From a bacterium (GTDB lineage: Bacteria > UBP4 > UBA4092 > JAOAEQ01), in assembly GCA_026416715.1 (NCBI GenBank), contig JAOAEQ010000001.1:178943-242942 (forward strand): 64,000 nucleotides of DNA, written 5' to 3'. Shown piece after piece: positions 55,554 to 64,000 of the stretch. Under the pieces are notes generated by a model, which saw only the letters and a program-made list of their open reading frames with translations, had not been told where the DNA came from and made no database searches. The position numbers and the translations under genes are program-made. Each line of letters opens with the position of its first letter. The first letter of the stretch is position 1.

Positions 55554-57545
55554 TTATTCTAACTTAAAGTTTTTTTCAGTAAACAATCGAATACAGGCAT
55601 CAACTACCGTCGAATCATACAGGTCGATCCGATGCCGGTCAATTTCAGCTAGTGCCTCATTGATTGAAAGCGCCGGACGATAAGGACGATGGGTTGCCAT
55701 TGCTTCCACCACATCTGCAACCGCAATAATGCGCGCTTCGAGCAAAATACGATCTGCCGTAAGTTTACGCGGATATCCGGAACCGTTCAATCGCTCGTGG
55801 TGCTGGACAACGATTTCCGCTATTGGCCAAGGGAATTCGATATCTTTTAAAATATCGTATCCACCTTGCGGATGGGTTTTAATCAAATCGAACTCGACTT
55901 CGGTTAATTTTGTCGGTTTCGTTAAAATTTCTGCTGGGACATAAATTTTCCCGATATCGTGAACGGTAGCAGCAATTCGAATACCTTCAATCTGGTCTTT
56001 AGTTAACCCCATTTCCGTAGCAATCGCCCGCGCGAGATTAGCTACCCGTCTCTGATGTCCTGCGGTATACGGGTCACGGAGTTCGGTAGCGGAAGCGAGT
56101 GCGCTGATAGTTCCGCCCATAGCCCGCCGTAACCGCTGATACCCCTGCTGTCGCTCTTCTTCAGCTGCGCGATGTGCCGTGATATCCGTGATAAATCCTT
56201 CCAGTGCGAGCAACTCGCCCCTGTCAGAATATACCCCACGACCCTGTTCCCAGACCCATTTCTCCTGCTGCGTTGCGGTTATAATGCGATAGGATATCTG
56301 AAACGAGGTTGTATTCTGAATGGATGATTGAACCTTATTCCAGACCTCTTCTCGGTCATCCGGATGGATAAGTTCTGCATAGGAAATTCGGTTGTTGTTG
56401 ATCAGCTCGTTCGGTTGATATCCTGTCAGCGGATAACATCCGTCACTCACAAACTCCATCGTCCAATTCCGGTCATTCCTACACCGATATACCATTCCTG
56501 GTAGATTGCTGATTAACGTCGATAGCATCCGCTGGTTTTCCTGCAGTGTATTTCTTTGAATAAAAAATAAATTGATCAATCGGGCGATATGCCCGAATTC
56601 AGTCGAGGTATTCTGTAATGGCTTAACAAGTTCAGGATTCTGCGCATTGAGACTTTGCGTAATTAACCGTAACGGTTGACTTATCCATCGCGTTAAAAAT
56701 ACCATGAGTAAAAATAACATCGCCAATGAAAAACCGAATAGGATGACAAACTCACGTTTCGCTCCTTGCAAATACACTTTCATAATTGGCGATTCACTCT
56801 GAGCGATTAGCCTCATTACCGGTCGATCATCCCATCCTTTTAGGACTCGAGAAAAAACTATTCTCGTCTGGCTAACGCTCTTCTTTGATTCCTGTAGCAT
56901 ACTATCTCTAGCAATATTTTCTACATCCGGTTGAAATTGGACTGGAACTAACGTCAGCGTATTTCCGGTTAATTCTGCTAACTCTTTCATCCTTACAGAA
57001 GACCAGATTCGTCCTACGAAAAAATACCCTTGAGCCGGATTTCTCCGTTCCTGGTCGACTGTCGGATGAATTGATGCACCGTTTACTTCGAGTAATCCGG
57101 TAGCCGTATTTATGAAAAAATGGCAAAACGGTCCTTGAGCAAATAATCTGGGATACAACGTTCTAGGTAACGGCAATTGGTTGTTGATTTCGCTCCCTTC
57201 ACGGCTAACGAAATACACTAATTTCCAATCGCGATTATATATCCATACCGCATCGGTGTCATAGGTTGACAAGCTGGCATCAATGTTTTGTTTCGCCCAT
57301 TTCTTATTCTCCTTTTCGACAAATGTTACCATTTCATCCCAGTAGGTATAATCATAGGCAAACGTCGCTAATGATGCCGATTTTAGCATAAGGACTTTAT
57401 CAAAAAACTGTTCTCGGCTTGCTACAAAATCATTGAACAACAAATCGCGTCGCTCTTGTTCAGCAAAATTCATAACGAGTAACGCTATAAGAAACAGGAT
57501 TGTGGTAGATAATATCAGTACGATTAATCGTTTTCGGATATGCAT
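55554..57545 (-). CDS. CHASE4-PAS-HD-GYP membrane phosphodiesterase
   Basis: 663-residue membrane sensor. An N-terminal helix (IVLILSTTILFLIALLV), a periplasmic CHASE4 domain containing FAYDYTYWDEM and KQNIDASLSTY, then a second helix (LFGFSLAMLFLLMVFL), a PAS_3-type domain and an HD-GYP with HDIGK, THPQGGYDIL and HHERLNGSGYP. The ATG at 57545 is preferred over an upstream TTG. Its HD-GYP closely resembles that of the giant neighbour, and its CHASE4 that of the GGDEF protein at 61355. Confidence 0.9.
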   Translation of the reverse strand: MHIRKRLIVLILSTTILFLIALLVMNFAEQERRDLLFNDFVASREQFFDKVLMLKSASLATFAYDYTYWDEMVTFVEKENKKWAKQNIDASLSTYDTDAVWIYNRDWKLVYFVSREGSEINNQLPLPRTLYPRLFAQGPFCHFFINTATGLLEVNGASIHPTVDQERRNPAQGYFFVGRIWSSVRMKELAELTGNTLTLVPVQFQPDVENIARDSMLQESKKSVSQTRIVFSRVLKGWDDRPVMRLIAQSESPIMKVYLQGAKREFVILFGFSLAMLFLLMVFLTRWISQPLRLITQSLNAQNPELVKPLQNTSTEFGHIARLINLFFIQRNTLQENQRMLSTLISNLPGMVYRCRNDRNWTMEFVSDGCYPLTGYQPNELINNNRISYAELIHPDDREEVWNKVQSSIQNTTSFQISYRIITATQQEKWVWEQGRGVYSDRGELLALEGFITDITAHRAAEEERQQGYQRLRRAMGGTISALASATELRDPYTAGHQRRVANLARAIATEMGLTKDQIEGIRIAATVHDIGKIYVPAEILTKPTKLTEVEFDLIKTHPQGGYDILKDIEFPWPIAEIVVQHHERLNGSGYPRKLTADRILLEARIIAVADVVEAMATHRPYRPALSINEALAEIDRHRIDLYDSTVVDACIRLFTEKNFKLE

Positions 57546-57690
57546 AAATTTATCAAGTTGACTCCTATATTTATATATTATGGATAAGAATAATTCGGTA
57601 ATGCAGCTAATATCGGATTGGTTCAATCAATCCTTGCGACTATCCGGACGGTTGCATGCGGTATACACCAGAACTTATCATCGGAATATT

Positions 57691-58434
57691 CTAGAACTCT
57701 TTGCCAATAGCAATCCCGCCATAAACCAGCGTGGTATCTTTTAGCTGGTCTGCTAATGCACCGTCTAAAATTCGGCTAACGGCAAGATGGGGTCGGAAAT
57801 AAATACAATGTTTTGGCGTATAGGATACCGCCAACTCCGCCTGAATAACGTTCAACGCTGATTTCCGTAAACCGACATAGGTTTCATTGAATCGGGAGGA
57901 ACCCCATCCGAGACTGAGTGAAGATTCGAAGGTTGCTATCGGATTTATTTCTCTGGAATATGCTAAGCCAATATCACCAAAATACGCACCGTGGTATTCT
58001 TTAACATCAACATTATGGTTGCTGAAAAACTCTACCAGGTCAAGCGCATACGCAAATTTCATTGCAAGTTCCCCTGTTGATGGCGATGCTTCCTGATTCG
58101 GATACCAATAATAGTTGAACGACGGTTCGAGAGTAAATTGTCCGAGTTCTTTCGTATAGCGTACGGTCAAATCAAATTCATTTACTTGAAGATGATTCGG
58201 TTCATTATGTAAGACATAGTTATCCCAGAACGTTACCGTTAAATCGCGATACACAAACCAGACCGACGTCTGTTTCACCGCACCGTCACTCCAAGGTATT
58301 CCATGCCAGACATAGCGCGAACAGAAATCCATTTCAACCCCATAGGTCAAGCCAGAACCATTTTCTTTCGCGGGAGCAAAAGTAATCAGTAAAAAACATA
58401 ATCCCAAGATACTACTAATATTTTGATGATACAC
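57691..58434 (-). CDS. Small outer-membrane beta-barrel-like protein
   Basis: 247 residues with a signal peptide (SSILGLCFLLITFAPAKE), then alternating aromatic strands typical of porin-like outer membrane proteins (YGVEMDFCSRYVWHGIPW onward; ends GIAIGKEF). Resembles the Gcw_chp/TIGR02001-type family by its opening strand, but no function is known. A GTG start is supported by AAGGA about 8 bases upstream. It lies within the c-di-GMP array, 22 bases after the neighbouring GGDEF gene, so possibly an output or sensor partner. Confidence 0.65.
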   Translation of the reverse strand: MYHQNISSILGLCFLLITFAPAKENGSGLTYGVEMDFCSRYVWHGIPWSDGAVKQTSVWFVYRDLTVTFWDNYVLHNEPNHLQVNEFDLTVRYTKELGQFTLEPSFNYYWYPNQEASPSTGELAMKFAYALDLVEFFSNHNVDVKEYHGAYFGDIGLAYSREINPIATFESSLSLGWGSSRFNETYVGLRKSALNVIQAELAVSYTPKHCIYFRPHLAVSRILDGALADQLKDTTLVYGGIAIGKEF

Positions 58435-58456
58435 AAAACAGTTTCCTTTATAAAAC

Positions 58457-61204
58457 TTAAGTAGAACTTGACGTGTATCCGCTCTGTTTCTTTCGTTTCT
58501 GCTCGTACATCAATTTATCCGCTTGTTCTAACAATTCGTCTAACGGACGTGGGCTTTCCGGTACATAGCGGGATATCCCAATACTGAGTGCAAGTTTATA
58601 CTTTTGATTCTCTTGAGCATTGTATGTATCAAGGTTCTCCTGTAATCGAGAGGTAAGAATTTCGGCACTAGCTGCGTCGATTTCAATCGCTAAAATAACG
58701 AACTCGTCCCCGCCAATGCGTGCAATAATATCCGATTCGCGAAAGGTTTCGCGTAGTATTGTCGTGGTATTGATTAATGCACGGTCACCTTCTTGATGGC
58801 CATAGGTATCATTAATCCATTTCATATTATCGATGTCGGCAAACAGTAAAAGCATTCGTTTTTCTAGCCGGTGTGCAATTTTTATTTGCTGTTCCGCAAG
58901 TGTTAAAAACCCTCGACGATTATACAATCCAGTTAAATCGTCGATGAGCGATAACGCCCGCAGCTGTTCTTCCAACCGAATACGGTCGGTTATATCGCGA
59001 AATATTGCAAAGGCACCAGCAAATTGATGCTGGGTATCGAATTGTGGAGTAGCGGTAACTAAAAGATACCGTCTTTCACCTTCGGGGTTCACGAATCGTA
59101 GTACATAAGTACTTCTTTCACCCTGACGCCGTTTTGCGGTTTGCGCCCGTAATAATTCTATATCTTCTGGAATAATAAACTCTTCGATATTTCTCCCGAT
59201 ACATTGTTCTACCGATAAACCGAAAATCTCCGCTCCTGCCGGATTGGTGAACAGTATCCGTTCGTCCGGACTAATCATTACGATTCCTTCCCCTTGATTT
59301 TCAATAATGGTTCGGAGTCGAGATTCGCTTTCACGCAGTGCAGCTTCTATTTTCTTCCGTTCGGTAATATCGATAATCGAAACCACAACTTCATTTGCGG
59401 TTTGCTCATGTCCAGGTGCAATAGACCACCGGAGAAAAATATGAATTTTTTCTCCAGTGAGCGTCTGGTTTATTGTTTCCGTTTCAAACTCAGGTTTTCC
59501 CTCCGCAAGAGCTATAAGTTCTTCGATAAATATAGGATATGATTCCGGACAAAGGTATGTACTTAGCCCCGAACGAAATTCGTCTATATTTTTTGCCTGA
59601 TACAACTTGATGGTTGCTTGGTTAACCTGCATTACGTTAATCATGCCAGCACATTTCATTACCTCATCAGGGCGACTCGCAAAATAGGTCGCAAAATCGG
59701 TTACCCCAGAATTACGCAATTCCGTTAAATAAGATTTCACAGCGGAGAAATCACCTTCCCATATAGATATCGGTGAATTTTCAAAAAGCACCTGAAATCG
59801 TCGTTGGTTCTCTTGCATAGTGATAACCGCTTGTTTCCGTTCGATAATACTCCCTAACAATGAACAATAAACCGCAACAATCTCCTGTTTAGCTGGATCG
59901 AATGGCGCTCCGGTTATCGCCGCATCATTGAAAAACACGCCGAGTCGGGTGCGAACTGATTTTATCGGAGTTGCTACCAGCCAACCGGTTCCTACCACCG
60001 CCATTGTTTCCCCTATCCATTCCCGGAGCGGTTCTTCAAAGAGTAACCAGTGTAATAGTTCGTTTGGCTGTTCCGGTTGTAGATACTGCTTCCATTGCGT
60101 TATCGGTTCGCAGAAACACCGTTCATCAGTGGTTTGACCTTGAAGGTTTGTCCCGTAAGTACCAACTATCTTATCTCCTTCTTCGAGGTAGAGCGAACAT
60201 CGTTCTAACCCTAATTTGTCTCTTCCTAATTCAACAGCACGCCGGTATAAAACATCCAAGTCCGGTTCCATAATCAACTCATCTGCAATCGCTAATATCG
60301 CCCGCAAACCCTGAATGATCGTTTTTTGCTGCTGTTCCGCTTGTTTCCGAGCAGTGATATCGCGAACATATTCGATAACGCCGGTTATGGTTCCGCTATC
60401 CTGGTCGAAGAGAGGAAAACTGTATAAATCAAGCCAACCGGTTATGACACCACCTGCTCCCCGTTTCGGAACCACCTCATACGCAGTTCGTTTTGTAGCT
60501 AACGCTTGTACGCTAGGACAGATATCACACGGTTCATTTCGTCCATGGTACGCTTGGTAACATTTCTTACCGAGTAATGGCATCGCATGCGCATACCATC
60601 TTTCCATCGTTGGATTCACGCGCAGAATCCGCATTTCTTTATCCAAAATACTTATTCCATCCTGAACGCTGTTAAAAATACCGGATAAAAACCGCTCTTC
60701 TTCCTGCAATTGTTGTGTCCTTTCCCTAACCTTCTGTTCAAGTTCAGCATGCGCTTTCGCTAACGCTTCTTCAGCCAGTTTATGTTCCGTAATATCTTCT
60801 ATCGTTCCTTCGTAGTAAATAATTTTACCAGTTTCATCACGAACCGCTTTCGCATTCTCACGAACCAGAATCACGGATTTATCCCGTCGAACCCAGGAAT
60901 ATTCTAATCCTTTAATTTCATTCTTTTGTTCCATAATTTCTTTAAACTGCTGTCGCGAATACGTAGGTTCAAAAAATCCATCTTCTAAATTCCGAGCCGC
61001 AAGTTCCGCAAATGAGGTATAGCCGAGCATCCGAACTAACGCAGTGTTCGCAAACAGGATTTTACCATCCGGCGTTGTTCGATATATGCCAATCGGGATT
61101 TCATTAATGAAATTAAAATATACCTGGTCACTGATTGAATTGGGAGCGGTATCTTTTTTGCGGAAAACCGATTTTGTCTTTTTCGATTTCTTTCTTTCTG
61201 GCAT
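58457..61204 (-). CDS. PAS/GAF-GGDEF diguanylate cyclase
   Basis: 915-residue soluble sensor cyclase. Order: PAS (GIYRTTPDGKILFANTALV), a short coiled coil, PAS with a Cys pair (EPCDICPS), GAF, two more PAS units, then GGDEF. The active site is intact (RIGGDEF), and RESD nine residues earlier is the RxxD product-inhibition site, so it should make c-di-GMP with feedback. No membrane helix. A hairpin abuts the start codon. Confidence 0.9.
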   Translation of the reverse strand: MPERKKSKKTKSVFRKKDTAPNSISDQVYFNFINEIPIGIYRTTPDGKILFANTALVRMLGYTSFAELAARNLEDGFFEPTYSRQQFKEIMEQKNEIKGLEYSWVRRDKSVILVRENAKAVRDETGKIIYYEGTIEDITEHKLAEEALAKAHAELEQKVRERTQQLQEEERFLSGIFNSVQDGISILDKEMRILRVNPTMERWYAHAMPLLGKKCYQAYHGRNEPCDICPSVQALATKRTAYEVVPKRGAGGVITGWLDLYSFPLFDQDSGTITGVIEYVRDITARKQAEQQQKTIIQGLRAILAIADELIMEPDLDVLYRRAVELGRDKLGLERCSLYLEEGDKIVGTYGTNLQGQTTDERCFCEPITQWKQYLQPEQPNELLHWLLFEEPLREWIGETMAVVGTGWLVATPIKSVRTRLGVFFNDAAITGAPFDPAKQEIVAVYCSLLGSIIERKQAVITMQENQRRFQVLFENSPISIWEGDFSAVKSYLTELRNSGVTDFATYFASRPDEVMKCAGMINVMQVNQATIKLYQAKNIDEFRSGLSTYLCPESYPIFIEELIALAEGKPEFETETINQTLTGEKIHIFLRWSIAPGHEQTANEVVVSIIDITERKKIEAALRESESRLRTIIENQGEGIVMISPDERILFTNPAGAEIFGLSVEQCIGRNIEEFIIPEDIELLRAQTAKRRQGERSTYVLRFVNPEGERRYLLVTATPQFDTQHQFAGAFAIFRDITDRIRLEEQLRALSLIDDLTGLYNRRGFLTLAEQQIKIAHRLEKRMLLLFADIDNMKWINDTYGHQEGDRALINTTTILRETFRESDIIARIGGDEFVILAIEIDAASAEILTSRLQENLDTYNAQENQKYKLALSIGISRYVPESPRPLDELLEQADKLMYEQKRKKQSGYTSSST

Positions 61205-61210
61205 ATTTTT

Positions 61211-61230
61211 CTACCCGATAGCTCGGGTAG
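61211..61230 (-). promoter_or_regulatory. Hairpin abutting the start of the GGDEF gene
   Basis: Perfect CTACCCGA/TCGGGTAG with a 4-base loop; the stem ends 6 bases before the ATG of the gene starting at 61204 and leaves only AAAAAT between. It takes the place of a Shine-Dalgarno. It is followed by A's, not U's, on this strand. Confidence 0.5.
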
Positions 61231-61354
61231 TCAATGGTGAAACGTTATTGGCATCCCGATTTACCGGAGTTCGATAATAAGTTGCTATAACGACGATGTA
61301 TCGTTTCAACAGTTTGTTTTGGCGAATAAAAAGCCTTTTGAATCCTAATTTATT

Positions 61355-63664
61355 CTATTTTTTCGTCTTTTTCATCTTTTTCTGTTCATACATCAGGGTA
61401 TCCCCTTGTTTCAGTAACTCTTCGATGGAACAGGGATTATCCGGGTCATATTGCGTTACGCCGAGACTGAGAGAAAGTTTATATTTTCGACGCCCCTGAA
61501 TATTAATCGCATTAATATTTTCCATTATTCTCGCAGTAATCGATTCGCCACTTTTTTCCGTAGTTTCAATCGCTAGCCCGACAAACTCATCTCCGCCAAT
61601 CCGTGCAATGATATCCGCCGCCCGAAACGACGCTCGCAACACCTCCGCAATATCAATTATAGCACGGTCACCTTCCTGATGCCCAAAATTATCATTAATC
61701 CATTTCAAGTTATCCATATCCCCATAAATGAGACAGAGCTGTTGTTTGAGCCGGTCGGCAATCTTAAGCTGTTGTTCCGCTAACGTCAAAAAACCTCGAC
61801 GGTTATATAACCCCGTCAACTCATCCGTCAGCGATAACGCTCGCAGCAGCTGTTCCAACTCCTTCCGCTCGGTAATATCCTCAATCACCCCATCAAAATA
61901 TACCTGACCCTGCTCATCTACTTTCTTCACCGCAGTCACTGACGCCCAAAACCGTCTCCCTTTGAACGTCAGTAATTCTATCTCCTCGTTTTTAACGTAT
62001 CCTTGTTGCATTAACTTATCGCTTAACACCTTCCGCTGACTCGGCTCCACATATTGCGACGCGACACTCCGACGCATAAATTCTTCCTTCGACTCCGCTT
62101 CAAACATCGCTACCATCGCCGGATTCACCTCCAAAAACCGACCCTCGGCACCCGGCGTATTCCGATACACCCCAACCGCTAGATTATTCACTAAATCCGC
62201 ATATCGCTGTTGCGCCGCATAAACCTCCGCCTCCGCCCGCTTCCGCTCGGTAATGTCTCTGATTGATTCAATTGCACCGATGATATTCCCTTGAGTATCA
62301 TATAATGGAGATGCGATTATCCAAAGCGTTGCTCCCTTACCTTGATAGAGATTAGGGACATAGGTATCGGCAACTATCGTGTTACCTTTTTTCGTTACAT
62401 TATGATAACGAGACTCGATCTCCGATTGGTCGACAAAGATTAAATCTATCAGAATCGGTCTTCGTTCGCCGTAGAATGGAAGCGCATATTCGTAAGTGCC
62501 CTTTCCAATCATAATCTCGGCTTTAATTCCAGTCATTTCCTCAATCGCTTTATTCCACGCAATAACAATACCTTCTCGGTTAATAGCAAACGTTGCGTCT
62601 GGCAAAAAATTGATGATATCAATCATTTGTTGTTTGGTTTCGCGAAGCTGCTGTTCCGTTTGTTTACGTTCGTTAATTTCTCTAACCAGTTCCCGTTCTT
62701 GGGCGAAAGAGCTCGCTATTAGTTTACTGATATGTCTGAACTCGGTGGGGTTCTGATGCAGCGAGATGAGGAGCTCTGGATTTCTGCTGCCGAGACTGCG
62801 TGAAATCAACCGAAGTGGTATACTAACCCATCGGGTTATGAAGATGGTCAGAACGAGAAGGAGAATAATCGTGAATCCGAATAATAATAGTAATTCCTGA
62901 TTGGCAGTGCGCTGCAGACTTTGGATGATGGGAGATTCACTTTTAACTACAATCTGTTTTACCGGTCGGTTATCCCACCCATGCAGGGTGCGTGTAAAAC
63001 CGATTGTTCCGCTTGCCAAGTTCTCTTGGTTTTGGGAATGAGATTCTGGCTTAAACGAAATCAAACTAAGTTTACTGCCGGTTAATTCCGCAAGTTCTTG
63101 CAGATATTCGGCAGTCCAAAGCCGACCAGCGAGAAAATACCCCTTCGCTGACGTTTTTCGTTCCTGGTCTGATGACGGATGAATCGAAGCACCGTGGAGT
63201 TCAAGAAGTCCGGCAGGCGTATCGAGATAAAAATGAACTAACGGACTTCTCTTAAATAATTGCGGATAGATAGCTCGTGGAAGCGGGAATTCTTGTTCAC
63301 GTTGCATACCCTCTCCCCGAGCGGTATATACTAACTGCCACTGGGAATTATATACCCAGACTACGTCTGTCTTAAAAGTGGCTAAACTCGCATCAATATT
63401 CTGTTTTGCCCATTGTTTATTTCCACTAGCAACAAACTCGACCATTTCATCCCAATAGGTATAGTCATAGGCAAAGTTAGCTAGTGTAGTTTCTTTCAGC
63501 TTAACAATTTTATCAAAAAATAACTCTTTACTAGCGATTTGTTCTTGCAGCAACAATGCCGCCCGTTGTTTTTCGTAAGTATTGACTATAAATAGTACAA
63601 CGAAAAATACTAAAATAATGAAACAGAGCAGGATGGTTAGTTTCGTCTGAATTTTGGTATTCAT
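61355..63664 (-). CDS. CHASE4-PAS-PAS-GGDEF membrane diguanylate cyclase
   Basis: 769-residue membrane sensor. N-terminal helix (LTILLCFIILVFFVVLFIV), periplasmic CHASE4 domain (FAYDYTYWDEM, KQNIDASLATF), a second helix (LLLLFGFTIILLLVLTIF), two PAS domains and a C-terminal GGDEF. The site is intact: RAAD then RIGGDEF, with the RxxD inhibition motif. Its CHASE4 matches the HD-GYP protein at 55554, giving opposite outputs from one sensor type. Its 3' end is 134/138 identical to the partial gene at the window edge. Confidence 0.91.
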   Translation of the reverse strand: MNTKIQTKLTILLCFIILVFFVVLFIVNTYEKQRAALLLQEQIASKELFFDKIVKLKETTLANFAYDYTYWDEMVEFVASGNKQWAKQNIDASLATFKTDVVWVYNSQWQLVYTARGEGMQREQEFPLPRAIYPQLFKRSPLVHFYLDTPAGLLELHGASIHPSSDQERKTSAKGYFLAGRLWTAEYLQELAELTGSKLSLISFKPESHSQNQENLASGTIGFTRTLHGWDNRPVKQIVVKSESPIIQSLQRTANQELLLLFGFTIILLLVLTIFITRWVSIPLRLISRSLGSRNPELLISLHQNPTEFRHISKLIASSFAQERELVREINERKQTEQQLRETKQQMIDIINFLPDATFAINREGIVIAWNKAIEEMTGIKAEIMIGKGTYEYALPFYGERRPILIDLIFVDQSEIESRYHNVTKKGNTIVADTYVPNLYQGKGATLWIIASPLYDTQGNIIGAIESIRDITERKRAEAEVYAAQQRYADLVNNLAVGVYRNTPGAEGRFLEVNPAMVAMFEAESKEEFMRRSVASQYVEPSQRKVLSDKLMQQGYVKNEEIELLTFKGRRFWASVTAVKKVDEQGQVYFDGVIEDITERKELEQLLRALSLTDELTGLYNRRGFLTLAEQQLKIADRLKQQLCLIYGDMDNLKWINDNFGHQEGDRAIIDIAEVLRASFRAADIIARIGGDEFVGLAIETTEKSGESITARIMENINAINIQGRRKYKLSLSLGVTQYDPDNPCSIEELLKQGDTLMYEQKKMKKTKK

Positions 63665-63827
63665 AGTAAGGACGATATCCTAACGTGGATCATTGTCCAA
63701 ATATAGTTCACAGAACACGACTAATACTAGCTCCTTGAGACTATATTCTCGAGTATAAGATTTCAGGGATTAACATCCATAAATAAATGTATACCTTATA
63801 GAGATTTATCGCAAATAAAAAGTTAGA

Positions 63828-64000
63828 TTACTTAGCTCGTTCTCTGCTCTGTTTCATTCGTTTCTGTTCATACATCAGCATATCCCCTTGTTTCAGTAAT
63901 TCTTCGATGGAACAGGGATTATTCGGGTCATATTGCGTTACGCCGAGACTGAGAGAAAGTTTATATTTTCGACGCCCCTGAATATTAATCGCATTAATAT
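63828..64000 (-). CDS. C-terminal end of a third GGDEF protein (partial)
   Basis: 57 codons, reading NINAIN (first codon cut by the edge) through GRRKYKLSLSLGVTQYDP to KRMKQSRERAK and a TAA at 63828-63830. The GGDEF signature itself lies beyond the window. DNA is nearly identical to the end of the previous GGDEF gene, then diverges in the last 11 codons. Confidence 0.85.
   Translation of the reverse strand, partial: INAINIQGRRKYKLSLSLGVTQYDPNNPCSIEELLKQGDMLMYEQKRMKQSRERAK

Noticed and set aside
61211-61230. Hairpin as an intrinsic terminator of the GGDEF gene at 61355
   Set aside because: On the minus strand it is followed by A's, not U's, and touches the next start codon.
50499-64000. GEMM-type c-di-GMP riboswitch upstream of the signalling genes
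   Set aside because: Gaps were read for the conserved GEMM core and none was seen.

Overview
The window looks like chromosome from a diderm, LPS-making bacterium, moderately AT-rich by eye, probably an uncultured lineage. The outer-membrane genes (bamA, an ompH/skp-type chaperone, lpxD, an lpxC-fabZ fusion) show the Gram-negative envelope. They sit in one run with mcsB and clpC, a pair best known from Firmicutes. Phylum cannot be fixed from the sequence alone. No tRNA, rRNA, IS element or CRISPR array was seen.

Layout. 0-2.7 kb: a WrbA-type flavodoxin and a lone AIPR-family defence-type gene. 2.8-7.8 kb: a minus-strand bacterial microcompartment (BMC) operon, in order class II aldolase, two hexameric shell proteins, PduL, a flavoprotein-like protein and a CoA-acylating aldehyde dehydrogenase. 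All four non-shell proteins carry a terminal amphipathic helix of the encapsulation-peptide type. No pentameric vertex protein or alcohol dehydrogenase is present, so the locus is compact or incomplete. 8-24 kb: housekeeping genes (MBL hydrolase, flippase-like protein, upp, zapA, pheT, HAD phosphatase, a glucokinase-regulatory-protein-like double-SIS protein, an MCE protein, radA, PIN/TRAM protein, ispD, ispF, galT, a leuB-like gene). PheT appears to lack its B2 tRNA-binding domain.

24.5-34.5 kb: Rrf2 regulator - mcsB - clpC - bamA - ompH - lpxD - lpxC/fabZ, apparently one long minus-strand unit joining protein quality control to outer-membrane assembly. A multi-stem RNA-like leader precedes clpC. 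34.6-42 kb: queH, a secreted subtilisin-like protease, threonine synthase and a malectin-GH116-like glycosidase. 42-47 kb: pilT, a two-domain KaiC-like ATPase and a stand-alone receiver protein, preceded by a glycosyltransferase and a DUF116 membrane protein. 47-50.5 kb: lexA, dinB and an unrecognised membrane protein, behind a near-perfect sigma-70 promoter that contains a palindrome likely to be the LexA operator.

50.5-64 kb: a one-directional array of cyclic-di-GMP signalling genes: two HD-GYP phosphodiesterase-type proteins, two full GGDEF cyclases, a third GGDEF cut by the window edge, and one small outer-membrane-like protein. One CHASE4 sensor type is fused to HD-GYP in one gene and GGDEF in another. 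Internal duplication is visible at the DNA level (three PAS units of exactly 402 bp; two GGDEF ends 134/138 identical).

Many intergenic gaps carry nested imperfect palindromes built from a few recurring short words. They lie between operon genes and may be small mobile palindromic repeats or RNA processing/attenuation structures.
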